Part shown: positions 32,809-44,310 of the stretch, one piece after another
How positions within the stretch are numbered: the stretch's first letter is position 1
Layout: the number at the start of each line of letters is the position of its first letter
Assembly: GCA_003184365.1 (NCBI GenBank)
Contig: NKYR01000083.1
Span: 117,663-181,662, forward strand
Length of the DNA: 64,000 bases
Direction of reading: 5' to 3'
Origin: Evernia prunastri
Taxonomy: Eukaryota > Ascomycota > Lecanoromycetes > Lecanorales > Parmeliaceae
Made by a program: the position numbers and the translations under genes
Notes under the pieces: model-generated
Told to the model about the DNA's origin: nothing
The model's input: the letters and a program-made list of their open reading frames with translations, nothing else
Database searches by the model: none

Positions 32809-35800
32809 ATGTCATCAGAATCGCGGAGGCATCTCGTTAATGGCCACACGAACGGCCATGCAAATGGCCGTACTGCCGAATTGGGAAAGACCGTGGAAGA
32901 ATTGAACAGCGAACTGGGAGCCGCTGCCAAAGATTATCAAGCTGAATTCCATGGAGATGAACTGCTTGGAGACAAGCAAATCGTGCCTACCGGGACTCTG
33001 CTCGACATCCGCGATGTCTTTACATGGGGAAATGCGCGACAAATATGGGAGGTGCTATCTAAGAAGATCGCGGGCCAAGGATTGGATGTATGTACATTGC
33101 AAGGCGAAGATCATGAATGGTAGCAACGCCATCACTTCTGACGGATTGCACAGATGGTGGCAGGCTCACAGCTTGTGGGCTCCTTACCAGAGAACAGCGC
33201 GAACAGAGCTGCTTTCATCCAGAGCCAAGTCATTGCAAAATATAACAGGATGCTGCACCCACCACTTACATACCTGGGCGATGCATTTCAGTACCGACAA
33301 TCAGACGGAAAATTCAACGTGAGCCAAAGACACGCGATATCCTGGCTCTGAGCGTTCTAGACTGACATACTGCAATGGGCCAGAGCGTTTTATCCCCCCA
33401 TCTAGGCCAAGCTGGGGCCCCGTACGCGAAAACGGTGCCGTCGAAGACGCACATTCTTGGAGCGCAACCAGATCCTGGCGATATTTTCGATAGTAGGACT
33501 TGACTATCTGTCAGATGGTTTCTTCCCTTTTGACATGAATCCAGGACTTATGGCACGAAAGCCCGAGGGACGAAAGAGTAGCTCCGGGTTGTCAGCTATG
33601 CTGATTTATCACGCTACCATCATCATCCATGGTCAGAGAAACATCCCAGATACTAATCGTTCAGTCGACTAACATCTGTTGCATATAGACATTTTTCGTA
33701 CGAACAACTCGGACAAAAACATATCGGATAGTTCTTCGTACTTAGATCTTTCCCCCCTTTACGGGTACACGGACCAGATGCAACGGAAAGTCCGGGATGG
33801 TGAGTTCAAGCTTGGCTTACTAAAGCCAGACACTTTCGCAGAAGACAGATTATTACGTCAGCCTCCCGGTGTTTGCATCATGCTTGTAATGTATAATCGC
33901 TATCACAACTACGCAGCGCGCCAACTCCGCCGCATCAATGAGAACGGTAGATTCTCGGTCCCATCGAAGTACGCTGGGGAAAAGCCTGTGGCGGTGGCAA
34001 GGGAATGTGTACCTGCATTCAAGACAGACGAGAAGCTTCGTTCTTACTTGAACGAGTATCAAGAGTGGAGGAGGTATCGTAATGACTACAAAGGGAAAAA
34101 GGCTCAACAGGCTTGGGAAGTATATTTCCAAGGAAAGAAATCCATTAGCGAAGAGCGAGCCTGGTCGCAGTATCGTACAGATATGAACGAAAAATACGCA
34201 GACGCAAAGTCGCAGCAGAAAATCGATGATGCAATTCAAGGCGACTCTGCCGCGGGTGCAAAGATCACCGACTTTGGAAAGGCCTATGATGCCGCTTGGG
34301 ACAAACTAGATGACGACCTTTTCAATACCGCCAGGCTGTAAGTACAACGCTTTGTGCTACATGAATGTTGCCGGCACGAAGCTGATGGTAATATGGTACA
34401 GTATCACATGCGGAATATTTGTGAATATCTCAATTCATGACTATCTCCGTGCGCTTATGGGCTTCCACCGGTATAAAACATCGTTCACGCTCGATCCGCG
34501 CATCGCAATCGACGAGGCCGGAAAGAAAGATTCTGTTTCTCGTGGCATTGGCAACCAGGTCACCGTGGAATTCAACCTACTGTATCGGTTTCACTGTGCT
34601 ATCTCTGCAAAGGATGAGCAGTACACCGAAGACTACATGAGGGAAGCTTACGGTGCATACTTCCCAACGGGCTGGGATCCAAAGACCATGACTTTGCCAC
34701 AATTTTACTACGCGATGCAACGCTCAGCAAGGGATGCAGTAGGTAAGGCAGTTGTGGAGCCATGCGATATTGAATTTGGCCTGCAGACTGAAGGTGATAT
34801 GAAGTTCCCCAGGAACAAATTCACCAGGCTCTTTGATGACCAAAAGATGGTGAACCAGCTCGTCAAAGCTATGGAGGATCCAATTTCGAATTTTGGTGCA
34901 CAGAATGTTCCAAGGTGCCTCAAGGCTGTCGAGATCTTGGGCATACTACAAGGACGGAAATGGGAGGTAGGGACCTTGAATGATTTTAGGGACTTCTTTG
35001 GCATGCCAAGGCACAAGACTTTTGAAAGCATTGCCAAGGATCCAAGTGTCCAGAACGCGCTGCGCGACCTTTACGATCATCCGGACAAGGTCGAACTTTA
35101 CCCGGGAATATTCTGTGAAGGCGACGAAAATTTGAACCTCGACCCAGGACCTAGTGATGTTTCCTCCGCTTTGTGGGCAGCAATCTTCTCTGATGCTATT
35201 ACTCTTGTGCGATCAGACCGTTTTTACACTGTCGTAAGTCGCCCCCTGGTTCCAAATCTATGGTATGCAGCAGCGTTAATCTATTCAATGTAGGACTGGA
35301 ACACAAATTCCCTTACTTCTTGGGGCATGAAGGAGGTGACTCCCGATCCAGACGTTGCAAAGGGTTCAGTTTTTCACCGACTGATCCAACGAGCATTCCC
35401 AGAGTGGTTCCCATATGACTCTGTCAATTTCTTCCACCCCTTTTACACCGCCGAAACAAACGCAAGATTAGCAAAGGAGCAGGGCTACGAGGATGTGTAC
35501 AAGTTTCAAAGAAATGTTGATAGATCTGCCCCTGGAGGATACAAATACGACTGTACCGCATCCTTACCAAAGAAGCCTGCGAAGCCTGTACTTCTCAGCG
35601 AATACGCCGAGGTAAAATTTGTGCTGGATGATGAGTCCCAGAGTTTGGTGAACCCCGCGTGTACAGACAGCGCCTGGTTCCCGAAAAGAGTTGCTGAAAT
35701 ACTCGTTCCCGGGCAAATGAGACCAAAATCGAAATCAGCGATAGACATTGATCCGAGGATGGTTCTGGACTACTTTGCTGCAGTTACGCGAGAGATTGTA

Positions 35801-37620
35801 AAACGGGAAGTCATCACAGTCGACGCGCAGCTACCGATATACCAGATCGACGTTACCAGAGAGTAAGCCAAAAAGTCCAACTGCTTGTACCGGAATCCCT
35901 GATGGCTAATACATACTCTAGCCTTGCCATACCCGTCATCACACGATACGTTGCAGACTTACTAGGGTTCACCCATCGATTGAGAACGGAGAGGAACACC
36001 AAAGGCGAGTATTCCGAAAACGAGATCTACCAGCACATCACGAATTGCCAGACCTTCCTCGCCTACGGTGTCGACGAAACGAAAATGTTGTCACGGCGGG
36101 CAGCGTTCAAGACATCGATGCAGTTCCTCTATGACCTGGCAGAAAGTGGTAACATCAGAGCAGCGAGCAAATTCTCGTTGTCGGGCTTGTTTTCGTGGAA
36201 CGGTACGGACGATTCCCCCGAGGCGAAGATGAAAAGCTTTGGCATGAAGATAGCCAAAAGCGTGCTTGAGCAAGACAAGAGCGCCGGCAGAGCAGCCGCC
36301 ACGCTTCTTTTGGTCGCTCTTGATGGTGCATACAACTCCGTCCTAGCGGTACGTATCTCCCGAATCCAGCTTGTTTGACCCCAACCGTACCCCCTGACAC
36401 GAGTATAGTTCTCTTCCGTTCTGGATCACTACATCGATGGGCTGAGCAAATATGCGGAAGCAAAGACCGCCGACACCAAGACAGATCCGAGCACCTGCGA
36501 ATGGCTCAAAGTCCAGAATGCCGCGTTGAGAGATAATCCTGCGGGCGACGAGGAGATCAAATCCTCTGTCTTGGAAGCTCAAAGACTAAGCGTGAAACTC
36601 CCCGTCGTACGGAAAGTGGCTACCTCTGTCACCCTAAAGGATGCGAAAGGCAAAGAACGGTCCCTCAAGAGTGGGCAAGTAGTGATCTGTGACGTCGTAA
36701 GTCTTCCCTCGCCCCACATAAATACATTCGCTTCCCTTCCCGACACACACCAATTAACCGAACCCACCCCCCCAGTACCGCGCCTCCCGCCACAAAGAAG
36801 ACTTCGCCCACCCCTCCGCCTATCTAACCTACGGCTCCAGCCTGAGCCAAGGCCTCATCGCCTTCAACGCCAAAGAGACCGCCATCCTCGCTCTGACCGC
36901 CATGGTCAAAGTCCTGGCACAGATGCAGAACCTGCGGCGGGCCCACGACGCGCAGGGCCGGCTCAAGAAGATCGACATCGACCAGACGTACGAAGGCTAC
37001 GCCAACTTCATGGCGCCGGGCCGCATGGAGCGGATCCGCCGCGATGTGGAGAACGCGGACGGCAACTCCAACAAAGCTGTTGGGGGCGAGGTGTTCGACG
37101 AGCGGATTTTGAAGCCGAGGACGGAAACGTACCTCACGCCCGAATGGGACGAGATGATCCCTTTCCCCACGAGTACGTGCCACCCCTTTCCCCCTTCCCC
37201 CTTCTTCCCTTCCCCCTTCCCCTCAAAAACCATCCATACCATCCAACCCGTCCATCCATCCATCCATCCATCAACCCATCCATCCACCCAACCATCCAAC
37301 CCACTAACACCCCTCCCCCCCTAGCATGGAAAATCCGCTTCAACGGCTACGGCCAGAGCGCCTACGACTACGCCTCCCTCCTCGCGCCCCGGCTTCCCAA
37401 CGACCCCCTCTACCAGCCCCAAGGCGCCAGCCACTACGGGGGTTCCTTCGCCGCCGCGGTGTGCAGGAGTGAGCCGGGCAAGGACGCGGCGACGGGGGCG
37501 CAGTGGGATGGGGAAGGGGAAGGGGATGGGGAAGGGGGGCAAGAGGAAGAGGGAGAGGGGGCGCTGAAGCCGGCGGTGGGGGTTAGGTTGGTTAAGGGGT
37601 GCGGGATGCCGGGGCCCTGA
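32809..37620 (+). CDS. ppoC: Psi-producing oxygenase, linoleate dioxygenase with cysteine-less P450-like domain
   Basis: Eleven exons: 32809-33087, 33154-33318, 33384-33492, 33545-33631, 33689-34337, 34402-35233, 35294-35862, 35922-36348, 36409-36696, 36776-37172 and 37325-37620. Lengths sum to 1365 codons plus stop with every junction in phase. The N-terminal cyclooxygenase-like domain has the distal His213 (IIIHDIFRT), SPLYGYTDQMQR, catalytic Tyr491 and proximal heme ligand His494 (LLYRFH). The C-terminal P450-like domain has an ExxR (EAQR), but where Ppo diol synthases carry G-x-H-x-C-L-G this protein reads TYGSSLSQGLIAFNAKE: the thiolate Cys is absent. That is the pattern of 10R-dioxygenases (PpoC), which lack hydroperoxide isomerase activity, so 10R-HPODE formation is predicted. 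A ~90-residue charged insert (about 300-420) and a Gly/Glu-rich tail make it longer than the usual ~1100 aa. Confidence 0.88.
37245..37300. repeat. (CCAT)n tetranucleotide array inside the last Ppo intron
   Basis: CATC/CCAT units run through the 152-nt intron 10 (37173-37324), which is more than twice the length of most other introns of the gene. Confidence 0.85.
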
Positions 37621-40024
37621 TATTTGGGGGAGGGCGTTGGGGTGGAGGGAGAAGGGGGGAGAGGGGGGAGAAGGGGGAGGGGAGAGGGGAATGTATGGTT
37701 GCTTTGTCGCGTTGTGTTCCGTTGTGGTGTGTTGTGTTGTGGTACTTTTTCATTTGCATATTCGTTTCAGTGCACCAGGTAAGCGAGACTATAAGCCGAT
37801 TTCCAGCACGTTGCACTTATCCCTACCGTGATCAAAACAGCTCTATAACGCCCATCCATCTTCCTCCCCATTGCGCTTCTCAATCCCCCATCAACGCCCA
37901 AATCTCTCCCAGCATCCACGCTTCCGCCACGTCGACAGCGAGCAAAGCACGCGTCTCTCCGCCTCCTTTTTTTTTTTCTTTTTTCTTTTGGGAACGCATT
38001 GCTTCTTATCGGATTGTGTACGCGCGCGTGTCAACGGAAAGGGGGGGGGAGGGGGAAAGGGGAAAGGGGCTGATCGCGCTCACACTCGCGTCCGAGTGAG
38101 ATTGTGTGGGTGCAGAGGTGGGTGCGTAGACGGGGGTGTGGGGATGGGTTTAGTTGGGATGGGATGGATAGAGGGAGGGATGAAGGGATGGAGGGATGGA
38201 GAGATGTGGAGAGATGGAGAGATGGAGGGATGGATGGATGGATGGATGGATGGATGGATGGATGGATGTACAGATGCATAAGAAAATGAATGGATACATG
38301 GGTAGATGGGTGGACACATGGATAGGTGGTTGGATTGATAGGGATGAACGGAATCATCCAGAACACCATTTTGTCTGCGGCGCTCGATGGAGACGCTTCG
38401 TGAACGGGACGACGGCACGGATGTCAAGTCATCCGGGATGGTTGTGGTTATGGGGAAACGGGGGTGGGGGAGGGGGAAGGGCTCGGAATAGCAGGACTAC
38501 GATGCCAATATAGTCCCTACCGGTTCTAATTCCGCGAAACCGGTTGCTTCCCTGTGAGTTGGCACAGCGTCACTAAAGCCCGCCGTGACGGGCGCGTATA
38601 GTTCTCTGCCCTGAACCGCAGTCGCAGGTGCCAGAACGAGCTCTAAATGAGTGTAGAGATCTATCGATGGTGGGATTCCTAAAGAATGGGCACTTTTGGG
38701 TGGGGTGGGAGAAACGACTAGCCGGGGAAAGTGCCTGTTTCGGGCGGGCTGGCGGACGGTCGGAGGGACCAGGTCCTGGGTGCCGCTTATGCTTTTTCTC
38801 AGGGACGAAGCGCAGAAGCACAGAAGCGCGAAGGGTATGAGATGAGACGAGACGAGACGAGACGAGATGGTCGAAGCGGTAAGGAAGTGAAGGAGGGCAT
38901 TTCCAGTGTGGGAGAGGATGAGGGGGGCCGCCGGATGGAGAAAATGTATCTTTTCGACGAGAGGCGTCGAAGGCTAAGCGGGCATCTCAAGCATAACTCT
39001 TTCCCTCCCATTGCCCTTTGTAAAGATAGCCGCCTCTTCTTGCTTTTTTTCCTCTTTTCCCTTTTCTGTCGGAACACCGTTTTGATCCTGAATCATAGTC
39101 CAAGCCAGTCCTCGCGTATCAAGAGCAAATCCAATCAGGCTCCGGCCGCGGGCTTGAACGTGGGTCTTAGTAAAGACACCTACAGGCTTCTGAGACTTGG
39201 TCAGGGCCTTTCGTTCAAGGTTTGAAAGAGTAGCCGGGGTCGTGGAAGCAAGTCATGAAATCCAAGCCATTTCTATAGCTGCACTGGCTGAAGTAAGCTA
39301 TCCATCATTGCAGTCAAGCGATTCAGCTAGCGGTGCATCGGAGAATTCATAGAGCCAGCGTGGAGTGCGATTCAAAGCCGTGGTTGTGGAAGCTGTTGGG
39401 AGGTGGGTGTCGATTTGGACGATCAGCACGGGCGCAAAATGGCATATGTAGGTCACCCCCCCAGCTCTAATCTTCTCTGCGAGAGATATGAGTTCTGCTT
39501 CTATTGTATCTTTTGGAGCAGTGGTTTGTGTTGCACCATTTCACCGCATATTGACTCTAAGAGTGACGGGAAGTTCTCTGTTAGCTTTGCTTTGGGGTTG
39601 GACATAATATTTTGAACGTTCATGGAGGGAAGCCAAAATGGCTTGGACGGGGGGGTGAAGGCTCGTAATTGTAACTTCCTGTGATGCTGTATGATCGATC
39701 TATCGTTTTGCTTGCTACGTGGAGATATTAAGGGGTTCTCTGCCGAAGTCCTATGGTGCAAAAGGGCTGTCGGGGGTCTGGGAAAAGTCATGGTAGTGTG
39801 TTGGAATAGATTGATCTCATTCGACACACAATAACAGGGCCCCGAATCTCCTATGTAACGCGTCTCTATTGTCAATGCTATTTCTTGATAGACCAATGTA
39901 CCAATTGCTTGCCATCTTCCTTTTTTCCGCCCCATTACCATCTCCTAAACTCAACCCACCTTAGATACACCAGGAGACAAACCAACAACCCCGCAGAACC
40001 ATCCCGTCCTCCTAGACACTTCCC
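37621..40024. other. Intergenic, satellite-rich
   Basis: A G-rich stretch follows the Ppo stop (37620-37700). A (GGAT)n/(GATG)n array lies at about 38136-38340. The rest has only unsupported open frames created by simple repeats. Confidence 0.5.
38136..38340. repeat. (GGAT)n/(GAGATG)n minisatellite
   Basis: Degenerate GGGATGGA and GAGATGGA units lead into a pure run of about nine GGAT units (about 38228-38270), then decayed units. It is the reverse complement of the CCAT array inside the Ppo intron about 1 kb upstream. Confidence 0.85.
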
Positions 40025-40246
40025 TCAGAAAGCGTTCATCGACTCGTCAATCCTCACGCCAGGCGGAAAAGGCATAACATTGTCAACGGGTAAGCCGCGC
40101 GGGTTGGTCGCGGGATTCGGTCTCATCTTGCCGTCCACGAGGACGTAGCTGTTGTCGAAAGAGCCTCTTTGTTGTTTGTTTTTGCTCCCGGACTTGCGTG
40201 CCGGCCGGGCTGCGGAGGTTCTTCGGGGATTGTCGTTGAAGCACAT
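40025..40246 (-). CDS. Small basic hypothetical protein
   Basis: An intronless 73-aa frame with an ATG at 40246 and the sequence start MCFNDNPRRTSAARPARKSG. It is basic at the N-terminus, then Pro/Gly/Asn-rich (RPNPATNPRGLP, MPFPPG). No signal peptide, TM segment or known motif. Residue choice looks less random than in the surrounding frames, but it is short and unsupported by any family I recognise. Confidence 0.35.
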   Translation of the reverse strand: MCFNDNPRRTSAARPARKSGSKNKQQRGSFDNSYVLVDGKMRPNPATNPRGLPVDNVMPFPPGVRIDESMNAF

Positions 40247-40868
40247 TTTAGTAATTTAAGATCACGATTTTTGTTAATGGGGGTTCTTGGTGACTGTGGC
40301 CTGGCTGGATGCGAGCGGGTGGAGGGGAGAGTGAAAGGTCAAGGTCCAGCTGCGTTTTATATGCGAAGGGGAATGAAGGCAGCCACTCGATGCGTTGTCA
40401 GCAGAAAACATCGGAGTCGCTCCGGTCACGAGATGATCGTCCCCTGAGGGTGCAAACACTACAGGGCGTTGACCCGAGGTATTCTCAAAGAGCGATCTTG
40501 TATATTTAGACGTGCAGACGACGGAGGAGAACGGGTTTCCGTCAGATGTCACAAACATTGTTCTTCGTTCTGTGAAGATGCCTATCAATGCCACAGTACA
40601 ATACAAGTAAAGCCGTGCCGAATCTCCTCGCAACACCATCCGACTCCCAAAAGATCAACATCTCCATCGTAGCTACTTAATCAGAGTCATGATGCCGTAA
40701 GGCGATGTACCGTCAGGAGTCTTGGTCTTCACTTCCTTCAGACTCGTATCATCCCAAAAATATCCCTCAACCTTTTGAAGGAGCAGCAAGGGCTATGCTT
40801 CGCATCTTTTCAAGACCCTTGTCCGTCGGAGCAAACATCACACGTCGGCCTTTCCCCGTTTCCTCATA
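40247..40868. other. Intergenic, no gene supported
   Basis: About 620 bp upstream of the small minus-strand frame and downstream of the next minus-strand gene. No recognisable content. Confidence 0.45.
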
Positions 40869-41599
40869 TCAAAGGCGGAAGAACCATTCTTTCTCCAAGA
40901 CCTTAATCACGCTCCGCATTAAGACCTGGTCGTGTGGCCGCTCCCGGAAGATAACATTGAGCGATCTAAGATCTTCCAAGATCCTTTCGCCCAAGTCATG
41001 AAAGTGCCCGTTTTGGGCCATGGTCATGATGCCAGAGTGGCAAAAGTCATTTCGATCTGCGTATGCCAGGATCTGGTATCTCACTAAAGACTCTTCATAG
41101 CCGAGTCGACTCGCAGCTATGGCCACATCATCGAGGTAAGGTGCTGGGGCAGGATCGAGGCGGCGCTGTTTCTGTTCGGCTCGTGTGGTCTTTTCTTCCC
41201 TTATCCGGGTCCCCACCGCTTGCCAGTCTGTTTTGTCGATCTTCCAGATCATGTCGTTCATTGCTTCCGTTTTCAGAGAGGCGCAGGTATATGCCAGATA
41301 ATCCCCGTATTCGGCCTTCAGGCGTAACTCCGCCATCACGTTGAAAATCCCTATCAGGGCAAAACAGAGTCCATCTTCTCCATGTATTTTCTCATATCGG
41401 GATTGCATTTCGTCGTCCAGTAACTGTCAAAGAATATTTCTCAGCCATGTTTGAGCTATGACGTCTGTGTCGGCTATCACCAAGTTGCTGGGTTAGAAAC
41501 ATGCCCCAGGAGAGTTCTGAGGTAGAATAACCCAAGCAATATACACACCACTCTTGCACATACCTGAAATTCTGACAGTATCTCAATCTCCTTTGCCAT
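40869..41599 (-). CDS. 196-aa protein of unknown function
   Basis: Two exons: 41599-41564 (12 codons, MAKEIEILSEFQ) and 41423-40869, with a 140-nt phase-0 intron (GTATGT donor, TTTGACAG acceptor). The product is largely alpha-helical by composition: a hydrophobic helix GLCFALIGIFNVMAELRL, a basic charged block REEKTTRAEQKQRR, then LGYEESLVRYQILAYADRND and a C-terminal RERPHDQVLMRSVIKVLEKEW. No catalytic motif, TM segment or signal peptide is clear. The tiny first exon is convincing because both splice sites and the phase agree. More 3' exons cannot be excluded. I do not recognise the family. Confidence 0.58.
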
Positions 41600-42899
41600 C
41601 TTCTTCTTTCAAACGAGGACGCGTACCCTTCATAGTCTGGGTCAAAAGTTTTGCCTGCATCAAAGACCTAAGAAATGGTCTATCAAATGTTATTGTTGAT
41701 GATAATTACTAAAGAGCAGAAGAAGAAGGTACATCTGCGGAGGAGAAGAAGAATAAGGTATTGCCAAGGCCACTACTCGTAGACCGGGGGATGCGGTACT
41801 CGTGGGGCTGACTGCCACCGTTTCCAAGTCCTACAGTCACCGAACATCTTCTCTCAGGACTTCAAGAGCTTTAAGGGACATCTTTTGAGCTCGAAAGAGA
41901 CATTGAGCCTTAGGAATCGACCAAGACTAGGTCCATACCACTGCACGAGTGTCACTTGCCCGTCTTTTCGCGCCTGTCGGCTCCATCAAGATCGACAGCG
42001 CATCTCAGGCAATGTGAAGAGCGTACGACGCAAGTTGCACGTTCAACGGCGACCATACGCGATGTTGAAAAAGTCTCCAACGAAAGGCGGAAACTCGTCC
42101 CCTGAGATGATCGCCAGCGGGAGATGAACTGGGTTTATCTTGCCAGTGCCTCGTGCGCAATGCAGCGGACAAAGTGAAGAAGACATGCTGGTGGTAGAGA
42201 GCGTTTGAAGCTGCAACAGCCTTTACGTTATTCCCTGCTCATTTCACAGCTTAGCTTTGCTCTGCATTCAAGGTGTTCACGGACTGCAGGGTGCAATGCG
42301 ACACATCCTACTCCATTCCAGAGACGATGATTTTTAGCTGAAGGATTCGACCGATCACTCTGAATATCGCAATACTGGCCTAGTATTGAAGCAACGAGTA
42401 GACACTCAAGCTGAATCATGGTCGGAAGAGCATAGCTTGGAGCTAGGAGAGAGCGTCTTGTGCTGGATCAGAAGGATTTCTGGCAGCAATAATGACCGCC
42501 TACCAATCGCCCGAGTTGCGGATCAAAGCTTACCATTAGATTGAATCATCGAAACGACGGAGAATGTTGGATTATGAATTCAATGGCGAAAATAGTATTC
42601 CCGTCCAATCCTTCGCTCAGCCACCTCGATCCCAGATCCCATCGCAATGCCACCTTCAGCCGCAAACATGACATACTGCAACCTTACAAAAGAAAACCCC
42701 AGCTAAAGGAAGGAGGATTCTGTGTCTCACACAAATTTAGATCTATGCATCTATAAAAGTCGCGTGGTTCTCGTCAGTATGTGCAACTTTTACCTTCTAC
42801 AACAGACTTGATCTCAATCTTGCCAATACAACACAAACAACACACCTACAAACACACGAACGACTTTTGATCCACAAAACGCTTTCCTCTCGCAGCATC
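41600..42899. other. Intergenic, no gene supported
   Basis: 1.3 kb between the 196-aa minus-strand gene and the CAP gene; it should hold both promoters. Pyrimidine-rich, CAACA-containing leader sequence precedes the ATG at 42900. Confidence 0.45.
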
Positions 42900-43671
42900 A
42901 TGGCAATCCAGCAACCCCTCCCCGCCACGCCCGCCCGCCCCGAACACCCCGCGCAAGCCCAACCCCACGCACAACCCGCCTCCAACCTCACCCCGGGGCA
43001 GAGCGAAGCGCTCCGGATCCACAACCAAGGTACCACCGCCCCCACCACCCCTCTCCCCTCTGCCCTCCTCTGTCCCCAGAATGTCCACTAACCGCTGACA
43101 TCACCCCCATCTCCAGCCCGCGACGCAGCCAGCAAAAGCACCTCGGTGCACCGGCCCGACCTAGTCTGGGACCCGCGCCTCGCCGCCGCGGCCGAAGAAT
43201 GGGCGCGCCACCTCGTCGCCCGGGACGCGGGGCTGCAGCACAGCACCGGCACGGAGCGGCCCAACCAGGGGGAGAACCTGTACTGGACGAGCGCGGGGGG
43301 CACGCTGGCGGACGGGAGCCAGTCGTGGGTGAATGAGCAGACGGCGTACCACGGGGAGAAGATTGGGGAGGGGAATTTCGAGAGCTATGGGCATTACACG
43401 CAGGTGTGTGGGGCTTCCGTGTTTTGATCTCTGCTCTCGCCAGCTGTTAAAAGAAGAAGAGAGAATAGGGGGAAGGGGGAGCAGCTGGGGGGCGCTTGGC
43501 GCGTGAGGAAAGATGCAAAAGAGCTGACGGGATTTTCTCTAGGTGATCTGGCCCTCGACAACGCACCTCGGAGTCGCAATTGCCAAGACCAAGACCGGAG
43601 CCAATTTCATCGTGGGGCGTTACTCTGGCCCTGGCAACTACACGGGCGTCAGCGCTTACACGGGACATTGA
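42900..43671 (+). CDS. CAP/SCP (PR-1-like) domain protein without a visible signal peptide
   Basis: Exons 42900-43029, 43117-43403 and 43543-43671 give 181 aa; introns are 87 and 139 nt, all phases agree. The CAP fold is clear: LRIHNQARDA (first His of the tetrad), LVWDPRLAAAAEEWARHL, GENLYW, GHYTQVIWPSTTHLGVAIA and a C-terminal IVGRYSGPGNYTG. These match the CAP1 and CAP2 signatures of PR-1/PRY/GAPR proteins, which bind sterols or other lipids. Most fungal members are secreted. Here the N-terminus is a Pro/Gln/Ala-rich, non-hydrophobic stretch (MAIQQPLPATPARPEHP), so either the protein is intracellular like GAPR-1 or the real first exon lies upstream. Confidence 0.88.
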
Positions 43672-44310
43672 TACCCCTCTTCATGGAAAGCACGGCTAGC
43701 GTTCTTTTGGAAGTCCTAGTCAAAGACAGCCTCGTTATTAGTTTTTTGGAAGGGGCAAAGTATTCATCCAATGAGATGCAGCCGGGACGGTTCGAGATTG
43801 TAATTGGAACGGACGTCCTCGGTCCTTTGCCTCGGCTGTTTCAAAGCCGATATGCAGACGCCCGGCTTCGATTTAATCTCCCTCGTTGCCTCTTGTGAAT
43901 ACTCTACGCATAGAATGAAAATGTCCGACCTAGTTTTTGCCTCCAAAGCTCATTTGCCTCAATTCAAGCTACTGTTAACACTCTGAGCGTTTGCTTTTAC
44001 GTACGATTCCGAAAAGTCACGCCTTTTCCATAACAAAAAAAACGCATCAATCCAATCACTCATGCATCCTCTCGGATCCGCCATGACGAAACCCCAGGTC
44101 ACAAGTCCTAACCTCCTACCCTTTCCAGCCAGACGAGGCGAAGCTCATTCCCCCTCCTTCACCCCCCCCCCCCCCCCCACTTACCCCACCACGCCAAAAA
44201 ATCCCCTGAAAAGGACCTCTGCTGCTCTGTGACACTCACACCACCGTACCTGCTTCCACGATGACCGTGACCGACCGACAACAACAATTCCCCTCGCACC
44301 AACTCCCATC
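43672..44310. other. Intergenic with homopolymer C run
   Basis: Contains a 17-bp C run (about 44162-44178) and no supportable gene. It is upstream of the lectin-like gene on the same strand. Confidence 0.45.

Noticed and set aside
36526..37620. 364-codon frame through the end of the dioxygenase gene
   Set aside because: It reads through the 36697-36775 intron and in the wrong frame of exon 10; the spliced model gives the conserved Ppo sequence.
37245..38340. Possible CRISPR-like or tandem gene array
   Set aside because: The units are tetranucleotide microsatellites without spacers, in a fungal genome.
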